Assembly (NCBI RefSeq): GCF_025566985.1
Contig: NZ_JAOQJD010000009.1
Coordinates: 1-64,000 of the forward strand
DNA length: 64,000 nucleotides
Direction of reading: 5' to 3'
Source: Aedoeadaptatus acetigenes
Lineage (GTDB): Bacteria > Bacillota > Clostridia > Tissierellales > Peptoniphilaceae
Shown: in pieces, positions 34,852-44,703 of the stretch
Layout of the letters: each line of letters begins with the position of its first letter
How positions within the stretch are numbered: position 1 is the stretch's first letter
Made by a program: the position numbers and the translations under genes
The notes under the pieces: model-generated
The model's database searches: none
Told to the model about the DNA's origin: nothing
Seen by the model: the letters and a program-made list of their open reading frames with translations, nothing else

Positions 34852-34888
34852 AAAAAAGCGGATCTCCTTTTCGGAAATCCGCTTTTTT
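34852..34888. terminator. Bidirectional terminator between pdxS and the activase-like gene
   Basis: AAAAAAGCGGAT paired with ATCCGCTTTTTT, serving both convergent genes. Confidence 0.9.
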
Positions 34889-34889
34889 A

Positions 34890-37800
34890 TTATCGTCCCG
34901 CGGCGCTTGTTTTGTGTTTCTTCGCCAGGTCGTTGTTTATGAATTTATTTTTCTCCGCCTGTGCCATCATGAGCTTGATGCGATTGGTTTGGTTGACCGC
35001 CGAGGCGGAGGCGTCGTAGTCGATGGGAATGATATTGGCCGTGGGATAGGCTTCCCGCACGGATTTAATCACGCCTTTGCCCGTAATGTGGTTGGGCAGA
35101 CAGCCGAAGGGCTGCACGCAGACGATGTTGCCGGCGCCGGAGCGAATGAGTTCCACCATTTCCGCCGTGAGCAGCCAGCCTTCGCCGTATTGATTTCCCA
35201 GATCCACAAATTCTTCGGCATAGGCCATGAGGGTCTCGACGGTTTCGGGCCCGTCGTAGACGGAATCCACCAGGGCGTCGCGAATGGTGCGGCGATAGCT
35301 TTCCACGTAGCGAATCGTGATTTCCGCAAAGAAGCTGCCCATTTTCGACGTGCCGTAGCGATGTTCTTTGATCTTCGCGTTTTTAAAGGAGTAGATCATA
35401 AAGTCCGTCAGATCCGGCACCACCACTTCCGCGCCTTCTTCTTCCAATTGGCGCTGCACGTGGTTGTTGGCCTCGGGCAGATATTTCACGAGGATTTCCC
35501 CGACGACGCCCACTTTCGGACGCACTTCTTCCCGCCTTTCGATGGCGGAGTAATCCCGAATCATGGCGTCGATGTTTTTCTTAAATTCCGCCCGGGAATA
35601 GCGGCGATTTTTCCTATTTAATTGATCGAGCCACTTTTCCGTTACGGCCTTCGTGGCCCCGGCCTCGACTTCGTAGGGTCGGGTGGCGTTTGAAAGGCGC
35701 ATGATTAAATCGCCGTAAAGCAAATTCTGCACGGCTTTTTTCCCGAGGCGCACCATCTGACGCTTGCTCAGTTGAAAGCCCGGGTGCCGCTCGATTCCTT
35801 GGAAGGAGGCGCCCAGCACGGGAATGTGACCGTAACCCGCATCCTTCAGGGCCTTTCTGATAAAGCCGACGTAATTGCTGGCCCGGCAGGCACCGCCGGT
35901 TTGGCTCATCAAGAGGGTTAAGTTGTCGGTGTCGTAGCGGCCGCTTTTCACCGCTTCCATAAATTGCCCCACGACAAAGATGGAGGGGTAGCAGGCGTCG
36001 TTGTTGACGTACTTGAGCCCTTCGTCCACGACGTGATTGGAAAGATCCGGCAACACTTCCACATTGAAGCCCTCGCTCTTTAGCATGGGCGCCAACAAGC
36101 TGAAGTGGATCGGCGCCATTTGCGGAATGAGAATGGTGTGGGTCTTGCGCATGTCTTCCGTAAAGAGCACGGGGTCTTTGTACATGGATTCGGCTTCTTT
36201 GTCCAAGGTGCGGTTTTGCACGGCCTGAATCAAGGAGCGCAGGCGAATTTTCGCTGCCCCCAGATTGTTTACCTCGTCGATTTTTAAGACGGTGTAGATT
36301 TTGTGGTGGGCCTCCAGAATTTCGTTGACCTGATCCGTGGTGACGGCGTCCAGGCCGCAGCCGAAGGAGTTCAGCTGCACCATTTCCAAATGCTCGCTTT
36401 CTCCGACGATTTTCGCCGCCCGGTACAGGCGGGAGTGGTAGTTCCACTGGTCCAGAACGCGGAGCTTGCCGTCGATGTTTTCCTCATCCACAATGCTGTC
36501 TTCCGACAAAACGGGAAGGCCCAGGCCGGTGATCATTTCCGCCATGCCGTGGTTGATCTCGGGATCCACGTGGTAAGGCCGTCCGGCGAGGACGATGCCC
36601 ACGCTGTCCGTTTCCTCGAGAAAATCCAACGCCCGCTTGCCTGCTGCGCGCACATCGGCGCGGTAGCGGTCTTCTTCGTCGTAGGCGGCGGCCACGGCGT
36701 CTTTCACGGCCTTTTTGTCGTGCTCGGGGAAGACTTCCGAAAGGCGCTCGGCGAGTTTTTCCCGATTGTCGAAGGAGAGGAAGGGATTCAGGTAGCGGAT
36801 CCCGCTTTTCTCGATGCTCTCCACATTGTTTTTAATGACTTCGCTGTAACCCGCCACCACCGGACAGTTTAAGGTGTTGTCCGCATGGGCCATTTTTTGT
36901 TCTTCGTAGAAGATGGCCGGATAGAAGATCGCGTCCACCTGTTTTTCCACGAGGTTTTCGATGTGGCCGTGGGTGATCTTCGCCGGATAACAGGCCGTCT
37001 CCGAGGTAATGGATTCCAACCCCTTTTCGTAAAGGTCTCTGGAAGAGGTGTCGGAGAGGACGACGCGGTAGCCCAGCTTCGTAAAGAAGGTGTGCCAGAA
37101 CGGGTAGTTTTCGTACATGTTCAGCACCCGGGGAATGCCCATAGTGGGCGCGCCCTCGGGAAGACTTTCGTAGTCGAAGACGCGCTTTAATTTATAGGCG
37201 TAGAGATTGGGCAGGGCTTCGTCTTCGCCCCGCACGATGCCCGCGCCCCGCTCGCAGCGATTGCCGGTAATGTAGCGGCTGCCGTCTTTAAAGATATTGA
37301 CGGCGAGGGCGCAGTTATTGGCGCATTGGCCGCAGCGGGCGTGTTTCGTGGTGTAGGTAAATTCGTCCAATTCCTCACGGGAGAGAAGGGTGCTCTCCTC
37401 ACCCCCCTCTTCTTTGGCAATAAGGGCCATGCCGATGGCGCCCATGGTGCCGCTCATTTTCGGACGCACCACGTTTCTTCCCGTGATCTTTTCGAAGGCG
37501 CGGAGCACGGCGTCGCTGTAGAAAGTGCCGCCCTGAACCACGATGTGCTCGCCCAGTTTTTTCGGGTCGCGAATTTTAATGACTTTTTGGATGGCGTTTC
37601 GAATGACGGAATAGGCGAGACCCGCGGAAATATCCGCCACGCTCGCCCCTTCTTTTTGAGCCTGCTTCACCTTGGAGTTCATAAACACGGTGCAGCGGCT
37701 GCCGAGATCCACCGGCGCGTCGCTTTTGAGGGCCACGGCGGCGAAATCCTCCACACTTAAGTCCACGCCGCCGGCGAAGGTTTGAAGGAAGGAGCCGCAG

Positions 37801-39137
37801 CCCGAGGAACAGGCCTCGTTTAAGAGAATGGACTCGATGACATCGCCCTTCACTTTCATGGCCTTCATGTCCTGGCCGCCGATATCCAAAATGAAATCCA
37901 CGTCGGGCTCGAAGTAGCGGGCAGCGCGGAAGTGGGCGATGGTTTCCACTTCTCCCCGATCCACTTTCAGAGCCGCCTTAATAAAGTCCTCGCCGTAGCC
38001 CGTGACGCCGGAGGAGGCCACGTAGGCGTCGGCTGCCATGCGGTCGTAGAGATCCATGAGATAGACCTTCACCCGATCCAGGGGCGAGCCGTTGTTGGGG
38101 CCGTAGGCTTCGTACAGGACCTCGCCCTCATCGGAGAGGGCCACCATTTTCGTCGTGGTGCTCCCGGCATCGATCCCCACGTAAAGGGGGCCGGCGTAGG
38201 TCGCAAGATCCCGCCTCGGCAGATCGCAGCCGGCGTGGCGGGCGCGGAAGGCCGCAAGGGCCGCTTCGTCTTCAAAAAGAGGTTCCAGAAGGGCGTCGGC
38301 ATCCACGTGGACGTCCTCTTCCTGCCCCAGCCGTTCGTAGAGATCTTTTACCTTCACCGGGGCGTGATCCACGCTCTTTAAGGCGGCGCCCAGGGCCACA
38401 AAGATCTGGCCGTTTTCCGGCGCCAGGATCTCGTCGTCTGAGAGATTCAGGGTTTCGATAAAGCGCTTTTTCAATTCATCCAGGAATGTAAGGGGACCGC
38501 CTAAAAAAGCGACCTTCCCGCGAATGGGGCGGCCGCAGGCCAAATTGGAGATGGTCTGATTGACCACGGATTGAAAAACCGACACGGCAATGTCGGCTTT
38601 CGTCGCTCCCTGATTTAAAAGAGCCTGCACGTCGGTCTTGGCAAAGACCCCGCAGCGGGATGCGATGGGATAAATTTTTGTATGTTCCTTGGCCAGTTCA
38701 TTGAGGCCTGCAGCGTCGGTTTTCAGGAGGGAGGCCATTTGGTCGATAAAGGCCCCTGTGCCTCCGGCGCAAATGCTGTTCATGCGCTGTTCCAGGCTGC
38801 CCCGCAGGTAGGTGATTTTCGAATCCTCCCCGCCCAGTTCGATGGCCACGTCCGTCTCCGGCAAATAGGCCTCGATGGCGGCGGTGCCGGCCACCACTTC
38901 CTGAATAAAGGGAACATTCAGAAATTCCGCCACGGCGATTCCGCCGGAGCCGGTGACGCTGATGGTGGTTTCGTCGTCGGGAAATTTATTGGATACCGTC
39001 GTTAGAATGTCGGCGACGGTTTTTTTCATATCGGAAAAATGTCGTTGATAAGTAGAATATAAGACCTCCGACTTATCGTTTAATGCCACAAGTTTTACCG
39101 TGGTGGAGCCCACGTCCAAGCCCATGTGCAGCAACAT
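34890..39137 (-). CDS. 2-hydroxyacyl-CoA dehydratase activase-like protein, double ASKHA plus DUF2229 region
   Basis: 1415 residues. Two BcrAD/BadFG-type ATPase domains: the first at 1-260 (MGLDVGSTTVKLVAL, SICAGGTGAFIDQM), the second at about 315-590 (YVGIDAGSTTTKMVAL, SSGCGSFLQTF). A four-Cys candidate RCGQCANNC is near residue 600. The C-terminal 750 residues match the DUF2229/dehydratase-like region (TMGIPRVLNMYENYPF near 665, and CGLDAVTTDQ). Smaller activases use ATP to inject an electron into 2-hydroxyacyl-CoA dehydratases. The role of this giant version is not established; no dehydratase genes are beside it. Start preferred at 39137 with AAGGTAG upstream. Confidence 0.85.
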   Translation of the reverse strand: MLLHMGLDVGSTTVKLVALNDKSEVLYSTYQRHFSDMKKTVADILTTVSNKFPDDETTISVTGSGGIAVAEFLNVPFIQEVVAGTAAIEAYLPETDVAIELGGEDSKITYLRGSLEQRMNSICAGGTGAFIDQMASLLKTDAAGLNELAKEHTKIYPIASRCGVFAKTDVQALLNQGATKADIAVSVFQSVVNQTISNLACGRPIRGKVAFLGGPLTFLDELKKRFIETLNLSDDEILAPENGQIFVALGAALKSVDHAPVKVKDLYERLGQEEDVHVDADALLEPLFEDEAALAAFRARHAGCDLPRRDLATYAGPLYVGIDAGSTTTKMVALSDEGEVLYEAYGPNNGSPLDRVKVYLMDLYDRMAADAYVASSGVTGYGEDFIKAALKVDRGEVETIAHFRAARYFEPDVDFILDIGGQDMKAMKVKGDVIESILLNEACSSGCGSFLQTFAGGVDLSVEDFAAVALKSDAPVDLGSRCTVFMNSKVKQAQKEGASVADISAGLAYSVIRNAIQKVIKIRDPKKLGEHIVVQGGTFYSDAVLRAFEKITGRNVVRPKMSGTMGAIGMALIAKEEGGEESTLLSREELDEFTYTTKHARCGQCANNCALAVNIFKDGSRYITGNRCERGAGIVRGEDEALPNLYAYKLKRVFDYESLPEGAPTMGIPRVLNMYENYPFWHTFFTKLGYRVVLSDTSSRDLYEKGLESITSETACYPAKITHGHIENLVEKQVDAIFYPAIFYEEQKMAHADNTLNCPVVAGYSEVIKNNVESIEKSGIRYLNPFLSFDNREKLAERLSEVFPEHDKKAVKDAVAAAYDEEDRYRADVRAAGKRALDFLEETDSVGIVLAGRPYHVDPEINHGMAEMITGLGLPVLSEDSIVDEENIDGKLRVLDQWNYHSRLYRAAKIVGESEHLEMVQLNSFGCGLDAVTTDQVNEILEAHHKIYTVLKIDEVNNLGAAKIRLRSLIQAVQNRTLDKEAESMYKDPVLFTEDMRKTHTILIPQMAPIHFSLLAPMLKSEGFNVEVLPDLSNHVVDEGLKYVNNDACYPSIFVVGQFMEAVKSGRYDTDNLTLLMSQTGGACRASNYVGFIRKALKDAGYGHIPVLGASFQGIERHPGFQLSKRQMVRLGKKAVQNLLYGDLIMRLSNATRPYEVEAGATKAVTEKWLDQLNRKNRRYSRAEFKKNIDAMIRDYSAIERREEVRPKVGVVGEILVKYLPEANNHVQRQLEEEGAEVVVPDLTDFMIYSFKNAKIKEHRYGTSKMGSFFAEITIRYVESYRRTIRDALVDSVYDGPETVETLMAYAEEFVDLGNQYGEGWLLTAEMVELIRSGAGNIVCVQPFGCLPNHITGKGVIKSVREAYPTANIIPIDYDASASAVNQTNRIKLMMAQAEKNKFINNDLAKKHKTSAAGR

Positions 39138-39265
39138 TTCACTACCTTCTTTCTTATATATACTGTTCGCTTTTGCCGTTGGACTAGATTATAACATCTT
39201 TTTTATGAAAAGGCAGTATTGTTTTGCTCTCACTCCACATTATTTTTTCACGGACTTTGCCTGCA

Positions 39266-40012
39266 TCAGTCTTCCGATTTTCCGTCGCTTTTCCCCTTAT
39301 TCAAAAAGTACACGGCGGCGATGGCGGCGGCTGAAATGGCGATTTTTATGAGCATGAGGAGAATGAAGGGCTTGGACAGGGGATTTAAAATCACATCCCC
39401 CAAAAGGGTGTTGGTCACCACGCCGATGCTGCACCCGATCAGTGACGCCGTGAGGTAGGTGATGTAGGGCGTCTTGGAGGCGCCGAAGTAGAAACTTAAA
39501 ATATCGCAGGGAAACCAGCCGATGAGCCTGACGATAAAATTGGCGAAAAACTCGTTTTTCTTTTGAAACTCAAGGACTTTTTCTATTTTCGGGTAATTGG
39601 CCGTAATGTAGTCGATTCCTTCGCCGCCGGCCCAGCGCCCGAGGATGTAGGGGATGGTCAGGGTAATGGCCAGGCCCACGTAGCTGATGCACACCGCCTT
39701 TACGGGCTGAAACAAAAGGCCGCTCGCCAAGTACAGCGACGGCAGGGGGATGACCACGGAAAGGCTTTTGATGGCGAAAAGAAGCCACAAAAACCCCGCC
39801 GCTCGGGCGGAGTTTCCTTCCACGCCGGCGGTGAGGCTTTCGATGGTTACATGTTCTTTTACGCTGAGAAAAATAGCGATCAGGGCGATGGCGAATGAAA
39901 TAACGGCGACGATTTGTACTTTTTTAAACTGCGCCTTCATGACAGATGTATCGGCCGCGTTATTTTCCGCTTTCTTTTGCGTCTTCTTTTCGAATTTCTT
40001 AAACAGTGCCAC
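39266..40012 (-). CDS. TVP38/TMEM64 (DedA-like) membrane protein
   Basis: 248 residues from GTG 40012, chosen because AAAGGAGG is positioned before it; upstream open frame overlaps the alarmone synthetase gene. A basic N-terminal tail, then five or six hydrophobic helices and the SNARE-associated/DedA segment GWFPCDILSFYFGASKT. The family affects lipid and envelope homeostasis; substrate uncertain. 14 bases after the alarmone synthetase gene, probably one operon. Confidence 0.85.
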   Translation of the reverse strand: MALFKKFEKKTQKKAENNAADTSVMKAQFKKVQIVAVISFAIALIAIFLSVKEHVTIESLTAGVEGNSARAAGFLWLLFAIKSLSVVIPLPSLYLASGLLFQPVKAVCISYVGLAITLTIPYILGRWAGGEGIDYITANYPKIEKVLEFQKKNEFFANFIVRLIGWFPCDILSFYFGASKTPYITYLTASLIGCSIGVVTNTLLGDVILNPLSKPFILLMLIKIAISAAAIAAVYFLNKGKSDGKSED

Positions 40013-40026
40013 GCCCCGTCCTCCTT

Positions 40027-40725
40027 TTACAAATCGCGATTTCCTTCCCACACCATACCGTACAGGCGCTCCATCCGCGCATCCATGGCCGCTCCCATTT
40101 CCGCGCATTCGTTGAGTTCTTTTTCGATAAAGTCCGAATCGGGCAAGTCTTTTTTGTAGCGAATCGTCTGTTCCAAGCTGGCCCACCAGTCCATGGAAAT
40201 GGTTCTGAGTTGCACCTCCACCTTCATGGTTTTCTTGTGGTCGTGGAGAAAAATGGGGATCTCCACGATTAAGTGGAGGCTGCGGTAGCCGTTGGCCTTC
40301 GGGTGTTTGATGTAATCTTTTTTCTCGATCAGGCGCACGTCGTCTTGCTTTAAAAGGGCCTCGGCCAAGGTGTAAATGTCCGAGGGGAAGGAGCAGATCA
40401 CCCGCACACCGGCGATGTCGTGGAGATTTTCCTCGATGCTCTCCACGGTGAGAGGATAGCCCTTGCGTACCATCTTCTCCCGAATGCTCTCCGGCGTCTT
40501 CAACCGGGTGCGAATGGATTCGATGGGATTGCGGTCGTCGCGCATGGAGAGCTCCTCGCTTAAGACCTTAAATTTCATCTCCACTTCCATCATGGCGCAG
40601 CTGTAATAGCTCATAAGTTCCTTGTAGGGCTGAATGGATTTTCGCACCATGGAGGAGATTTTTTGATTCTGGAGTTGTTCCAAAAAGTGTACGGTGAGTC
40701 GATTGTATAGGTATTCCGGTTCCAT
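40027..40725 (-). CDS. relQ: Small alarmone synthetase (RelQ-type GTP pyrophosphokinase)
   Basis: 232 residues, single RelA/SpoT synthetase domain without hydrolase or TGS regions, as in RelQ/SAS1. Key segments: DIAGVRVICSF (about residue 103), HPKANGYRSLHLIVE (G-loop, about 143), and VEVQLRTISMDWWASLEQ (about 175). It makes (p)ppGpp from ATP and GTP/GDP. AAGGAG before the ATG. It sits between a radical SAM gene and the TVP38 gene on the same strand. Confidence 0.92.
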   Translation of the reverse strand: MEPEYLYNRLTVHFLEQLQNQKISSMVRKSIQPYKELMSYYSCAMMEVEMKFKVLSEELSMRDDRNPIESIRTRLKTPESIREKMVRKGYPLTVESIEENLHDIAGVRVICSFPSDIYTLAEALLKQDDVRLIEKKDYIKHPKANGYRSLHLIVEIPIFLHDHKKTMKVEVQLRTISMDWWASLEQTIRYKKDLPDSDFIEKELNECAEMGAAMDARMERLYGMVWEGNRDL

Positions 40726-40760
40726 TCCGTCTCCTTTTTTATCGGCGCCCTACCCCCGGC

Positions 40761-42140
40761 TTATTTTCCTTCCGCCTGCTTTTCTTCCTGCCACAGGCGA
40801 TCGGCTACGGGCTTCCAGCTGCTTGCATAGCCTTCGCATTTGCCGCAGAGGTGTTCCGCCGATTCCGGCGACTGGAGATCCGTGGACACGGCGCCGGTTT
40901 CTTTTACCAGGCGCTGAAGAATTTCCGGATTTTCCAGCATGGGACAGGGGCGCAAATGATTGTCGTTAAAGGGTTGATTGTCGTGGTATGCCATAAACAG
41001 CGGGCTCTTCAAAATCTCCAAGAGGGACGAATCGTGAATATTGGCATTGGAGTAGTGAATAAACACGCAGGGTTCCGCGTCGCCGTTGGCGTTGATGTGG
41101 AAGTAGTTTCGTCCGCCGGCGATGCAGCCGTCCATGTATTCCCCGTCGTTTTGGAAGTCCATGGTAAAGAGGCCTTCCCCATGGGAAAGATTGCGGATGG
41201 CCCGAATGCGATTTTTCGTCGCCACCCGTTGTTCGGGAGAGGGCAAAAGTTCCACCGACGCGTCGTTGCCTACGGGCATGTAGTGGAAATACAGGGCGTA
41301 GCGACAGCCTTTGTCCACCATGAGCTGAATAAAGTCTTTATCCGTGACGGACTCGCAGTTTTTCGAGGTGTAGCAAATGGAGGTGCCGAAGATCAGGCCG
41401 TTTTTCTTCAGGCGGTCCATGGCGGCCATGACTTTTTCATAGACCCCCTCACCTCGACGCAGGTCGTTGACTTCCGGCGAGCCTTCCAAGCTGATGGCCA
41501 GCATTAAATTGCCTACCCGCTTCATTTCTTCGCAGAAGGCATCGTCCACCAAGGTGCCGTTGGTAAAGGCCAGGAATTGACAGTCGCGGTGCTCGTCGCA
41601 AAGCTTAATAATATCGTCTTTTCGCACCAAAGGTTCGCCGCCGGTAAACATGTAGAAATGAATCCCCAGCTCCTTGCCTTCTCTCACCACTTTGGTCAAG
41701 TCGTCGTAGCTCAGATTTAATTTGTTGCCGTATTCCGCCGCCCAGCAGCCGGTACAGTGGAGATTACAGGCACTGGTCGGGTCCATTAAGATGAGCCAGG
41801 GAATATTGCATCCGTGCTCTTTTCGCATGGCGTGCATGGTCTTTGTGCCGGAAAGCATGGCTTCAAAACCCAGGTTTAATACCGTGGTCTTGACCACGTT
41901 GGGATCCAATTCGTCGAAGGCGCGGTTTAAGTAGCCGTTCAAGGCGGTGTTTTCGTCGCCGACGAGCCCGCGAATCCAATCGTAATCCAGGGCGAGCTCG
42001 TCGCCTTCCATGAATTTTTCCATGAGGTCCACGAGCTTCAGCATTTCCTCGTTTCGATCCTTTTTATTGACTTTCTTTAAAATAACATCGACGCCGAGTC
42101 CGGCTGCTTTTCGTGCCGATGCGTGTGTTAATTTACCCAT
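40761..42140 (-). CDS. Radical SAM protein with C-terminal cysteine-rich (SPASM-like) domain, substrate unknown
   Basis: 459 residues. Cys125-x3-Cys129-x2-Cys132 binds the S-adenosylmethionine Fe-S cluster, followed by GGEP at about 164. Further cysteines (CIAGGRNYF, EPCVFIHYSN, RPCPM, LCGKCEG) suggest one or two auxiliary clusters. An N-terminal helical region of about 110 residues precedes the core. No peptide-substrate or lipid gene next door identifies the target. The ribosome site AGGAGG contains the stop codon of the preceding DUF308 gene, so the two are coupled. Confidence 0.85.
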   Translation of the reverse strand: MGKLTHASARKAAGLGVDVILKKVNKKDRNEEMLKLVDLMEKFMEGDELALDYDWIRGLVGDENTALNGYLNRAFDELDPNVVKTTVLNLGFEAMLSGTKTMHAMRKEHGCNIPWLILMDPTSACNLHCTGCWAAEYGNKLNLSYDDLTKVVREGKELGIHFYMFTGGEPLVRKDDIIKLCDEHRDCQFLAFTNGTLVDDAFCEEMKRVGNLMLAISLEGSPEVNDLRRGEGVYEKVMAAMDRLKKNGLIFGTSICYTSKNCESVTDKDFIQLMVDKGCRYALYFHYMPVGNDASVELLPSPEQRVATKNRIRAIRNLSHGEGLFTMDFQNDGEYMDGCIAGGRNYFHINANGDAEPCVFIHYSNANIHDSSLLEILKSPLFMAYHDNQPFNDNHLRPCPMLENPEILQRLVKETGAVSTDLQSPESAEHLCGKCEGYASSWKPVADRLWQEEKQAEGK

Positions 42141-42142
42141 AT

Positions 42143-42682
42143 TTACCTCCTAAAGGTGGAAACGGTGCACTGCACAACGAAGAGATTGAGCAGACCATCG
42201 ATCATTAAGTTTAGCCCCACCAACATGACCAGGGCTCCCGTGGCTTGGGTCGGCTTCATAAAGAGCAAGACCCCGCAGGCGGCGGTCAACAAAGCCATAA
42301 TCAACAGCATGCGCCAGCGCCTGATGCCCATGCGCCGCGCATCCAAGGCCGTTTGCACCCTGAGCAGGGCATCCAGAATCATAAACAGGCCGATTGCGAT
42401 GACGACGATGTCCAGAAGCTGATTCGTCCGAAACAGCATGACCAGCCCCAACAGGGCCGAGGCGATGCCCATGGCGAAGTCGAACTGAAAGGCAAGCTCC
42501 ATGGAATCCGGCGAGAAGTAGCCCACCAGCTTGACGATGCCGAAGAGCACGAGCAAGACGCCGATGATCTTGAAAAAGACGTCGGCGGCCATGTTCGGCC
42601 ATATTAAGAGCATGGCACCTAAGAAAATCAGCCCGACGGAAAACAGGGTGTACATTTGCCTAACTTTTTTTAATCGTTTCAT
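42143..42682 (-). CDS. DUF308 (HdeD-like) membrane protein
   Basis: 179 residues with six hydrophobic helices in pairs (FLGAMLLIWPNMAADVFFKI, then repeated), matching the DUF308 family that includes HdeD of enterobacteria. Role unknown, often stress-linked. GGTGGAGGTGA upstream. A plausible promoter (TTGCAT, 18 bases, TATAGA, 42707-42736) starts this operon: DUF308, radical SAM, relQ, TVP38. Confidence 0.8.
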   Translation of the reverse strand: MKRLKKVRQMYTLFSVGLIFLGAMLLIWPNMAADVFFKIIGVLLVLFGIVKLVGYFSPDSMELAFQFDFAMGIASALLGLVMLFRTNQLLDIVVIAIGLFMILDALLRVQTALDARRMGIRRWRMLLIMALLTAACGVLLFMKPTQATGALVMLVGLNLMIDGLLNLFVVQCTVSTFRR

Positions 42683-42706
42683 TGACTCACCTCCACCTTT
42701 ATCCTA

Positions 42707-42736
42707 TCTATAAAAGCCCCGTTTTCGTACATGCAA
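42707..42736 (-). promoter_or_regulatory. Possible promoter of the DUF308-radical SAM-relQ-TVP38 genes
   Basis: Minus strand TTGCAT (42731-42736), 18 bases, TATAGA (42707-42712). Confidence 0.4.
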
Positions 42737-42771
42737 AAAAGACAAAGTGTTCGAAATCTAAACACTTTGCC
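42735..42771 (-). terminator. Pyrophosphatase gene terminator
   Basis: Minus strand GGCAAAGTGTT-TAGATTTCG-AACACTTTGTC followed by T6. It overlaps the -35 of the next unit's promoter. Confidence 0.8.
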
Positions 42772-42844
42772 TTAATTGTCTTATAAATTTAGTAATTTAC
42801 GCCCTTTTTTCATTGGCACGGAGGAAAAATCCGCCCCGCTTCCC

Positions 42845-44476
42845 TTAACGGCTTTCGCTCACGGCGGCGCCGAGCTTGGGCACCATTTGCTTCTTTCGGG
42901 ACAGGAGCCCTTTTGCCGTAAATTTGTCTCCTTCAAGGGCCGCGCCGAATTGCCGGGCCAGGGCTTCTTTAAAGTCGCCGACGACGATGACCTCGGAAAG
43001 CTCGCTGAAAATGTCGGTAATCATTAAGACGTAAGACGACGCATCTTCTTTTTGAATGTAAGCCTCCATGGCCGCCTTCAGCTCCGTTTCCACCGAGGCG
43101 ATGCTCTCTAAATCCATGGTAAAGATCTGGCTTATACGCACCACTCGTCCGTCGAAGGTAAAGTTTTTTACGTCGGTATTTAAGAGCTCTTCCGGCTTTT
43201 TCCCTTCCAAACCGGTGCCTGCTTTGAACATTTTCATGGCGAAATCCTCCACGTCCAGGGCGGCGATTTTGCTCATTTTATCTAAAATGTAGCGGTCTGT
43301 GGCTGTGGACGTGGGGGAGCGGAACAGGAGCGTGTCGGAAATAATGGCGGCGCACAAAAGCCCGGCCACGCGCTTCGACGGCACGATGCCGTTTTCGAAA
43401 TACATTTTCGAGACGATGGTGGCGGTGGAGCCCACGGGTTCGTTTCGGAAGTAAATAGGCGATGCGGTCGCCACATTGGCCACTCGGTGATGGTCCACGA
43501 TCTGCAGAATTTCCGCGCTGTCCAAGTCGTCGATGGATTGATTGCGCTCGTTGTGATCCACGAGAATGATCTTCTTCTTTAAATCCGTAATCAAATGGTA
43601 GCGGGAAATGCTCCCGATGACCCGATGTTTGTCGTCTAAGACGGGATAGGAGCGGAAGCGGGATTCCGCCATTTTCTCCCGCACCTCGTCGATTAAATCG
43701 TCTTTATGAAAGACCACCAGATTTTCTTTCGTCATGACGTGGCCGATGGGCACGGCCTGAGGCAAAATCCGCGCCACCATGAAGGTGGAAAGGCCCGTAG
43801 AAATCACGGCCACATTTCGCTCTTTCGCCAGGGCCAACAGGTTCTCGTCCAATTCAGTGGAGATGGTGAGAATCAAAAGGGAGACATTTTTCTCAATGGA
43901 GGCCTTTTGATCGTCCACGTCGTCGCCGACGATGACCACGTCTCCTTCCTCGATAAGGTTTTGATTCTTAATGGCTTTAATGGCCATCTTCCCGGTCAGA
44001 GGCCGCGGCACCTCCGGCAAATGGAGCCACCGGCCCTTTAAAACGTCCTTGATATTTTCCAGGCCCGTGTCCGAGCGGCCCATGATGCGATCGTCCCAAA
44101 TTTCCATGTAGGAAGCGGCGATATTCGAAAGGCTAACGATACCGACTAAATTTTCCTCCCCGTCCACCACGGGCAGAGAAGACATATTGTTTTTCTGCAT
44201 AATTTCCATGGCGCCGGCCATGGAAAGTTCGGGATTCACGCAGTAGGCCCCGTCCATATCCAGGTCGCGAATTTGCGGCGTAATGGACGTCTTGAGCCGC
44301 GGCGCCTCCACGCCGAAGTAATTCAAGACGAAGGCCGTTTCCCGACTGATTTCCCCTAAGCGAATGGGCTCCGCCTGATGGCCCGTTTTGTTTTTCAATT
44401 CCGCCAGAGCGATGGCCGATGCGATGCTGTCCGTGTCCGGATTCTTGTGTCCGGTAATGTAAATTTTATTCTTCAT
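42845..44476 (-). CDS. ppaC: Manganese-dependent inorganic pyrophosphatase with CBS-DRTGG regulatory insert
   Basis: 543 residues; ATG 44476 has GGAGGG upstream, while an earlier start adds 27 unlikely residues. Family II DHH phosphatase: HKNPDTDSIASA at residues 8-19, VDHNERNQS, QIVDHHRV, and the C-terminal SRKKQMVP substrate motif. Inserted between them are two CBS domains and a DRTGG domain, which bind adenine nucleotides and regulate activity in clostridial homologues. It drives biosynthesis by hydrolysing PPi. Confidence 0.94.
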   Translation of the reverse strand: MKNKIYITGHKNPDTDSIASAIALAELKNKTGHQAEPIRLGEISRETAFVLNYFGVEAPRLKTSITPQIRDLDMDGAYCVNPELSMAGAMEIMQKNNMSSLPVVDGEENLVGIVSLSNIAASYMEIWDDRIMGRSDTGLENIKDVLKGRWLHLPEVPRPLTGKMAIKAIKNQNLIEEGDVVIVGDDVDDQKASIEKNVSLLILTISTELDENLLALAKERNVAVISTGLSTFMVARILPQAVPIGHVMTKENLVVFHKDDLIDEVREKMAESRFRSYPVLDDKHRVIGSISRYHLITDLKKKIILVDHNERNQSIDDLDSAEILQIVDHHRVANVATASPIYFRNEPVGSTATIVSKMYFENGIVPSKRVAGLLCAAIISDTLLFRSPTSTATDRYILDKMSKIAALDVEDFAMKMFKAGTGLEGKKPEELLNTDVKNFTFDGRVVRISQIFTMDLESIASVETELKAAMEAYIQKEDASSYVLMITDIFSELSEVIVVGDFKEALARQFGAALEGDKFTAKGLLSRKKQMVPKLGAAVSESR

Positions 44477-44703
44477 AAACCCTCCAAGTTCGGCTATTAT
44501 ACCACGATTTTTTCTCCCTTCGCCGCGAAAAAATCCCCTTGGCGGGAAAATTTCCACAACAAAAAAGCCCGATCCGCCACCGGGGGCGCGTGATCGATAA
44601 AGCCATCATTCACTAATATATAGTATAATTGAAAAATAAGGATGTGCATCGCCCTTTAAAATTTCGTCCCGTCAACTTTTCATGGAACATTCGGAGGTCT
44701 TCG

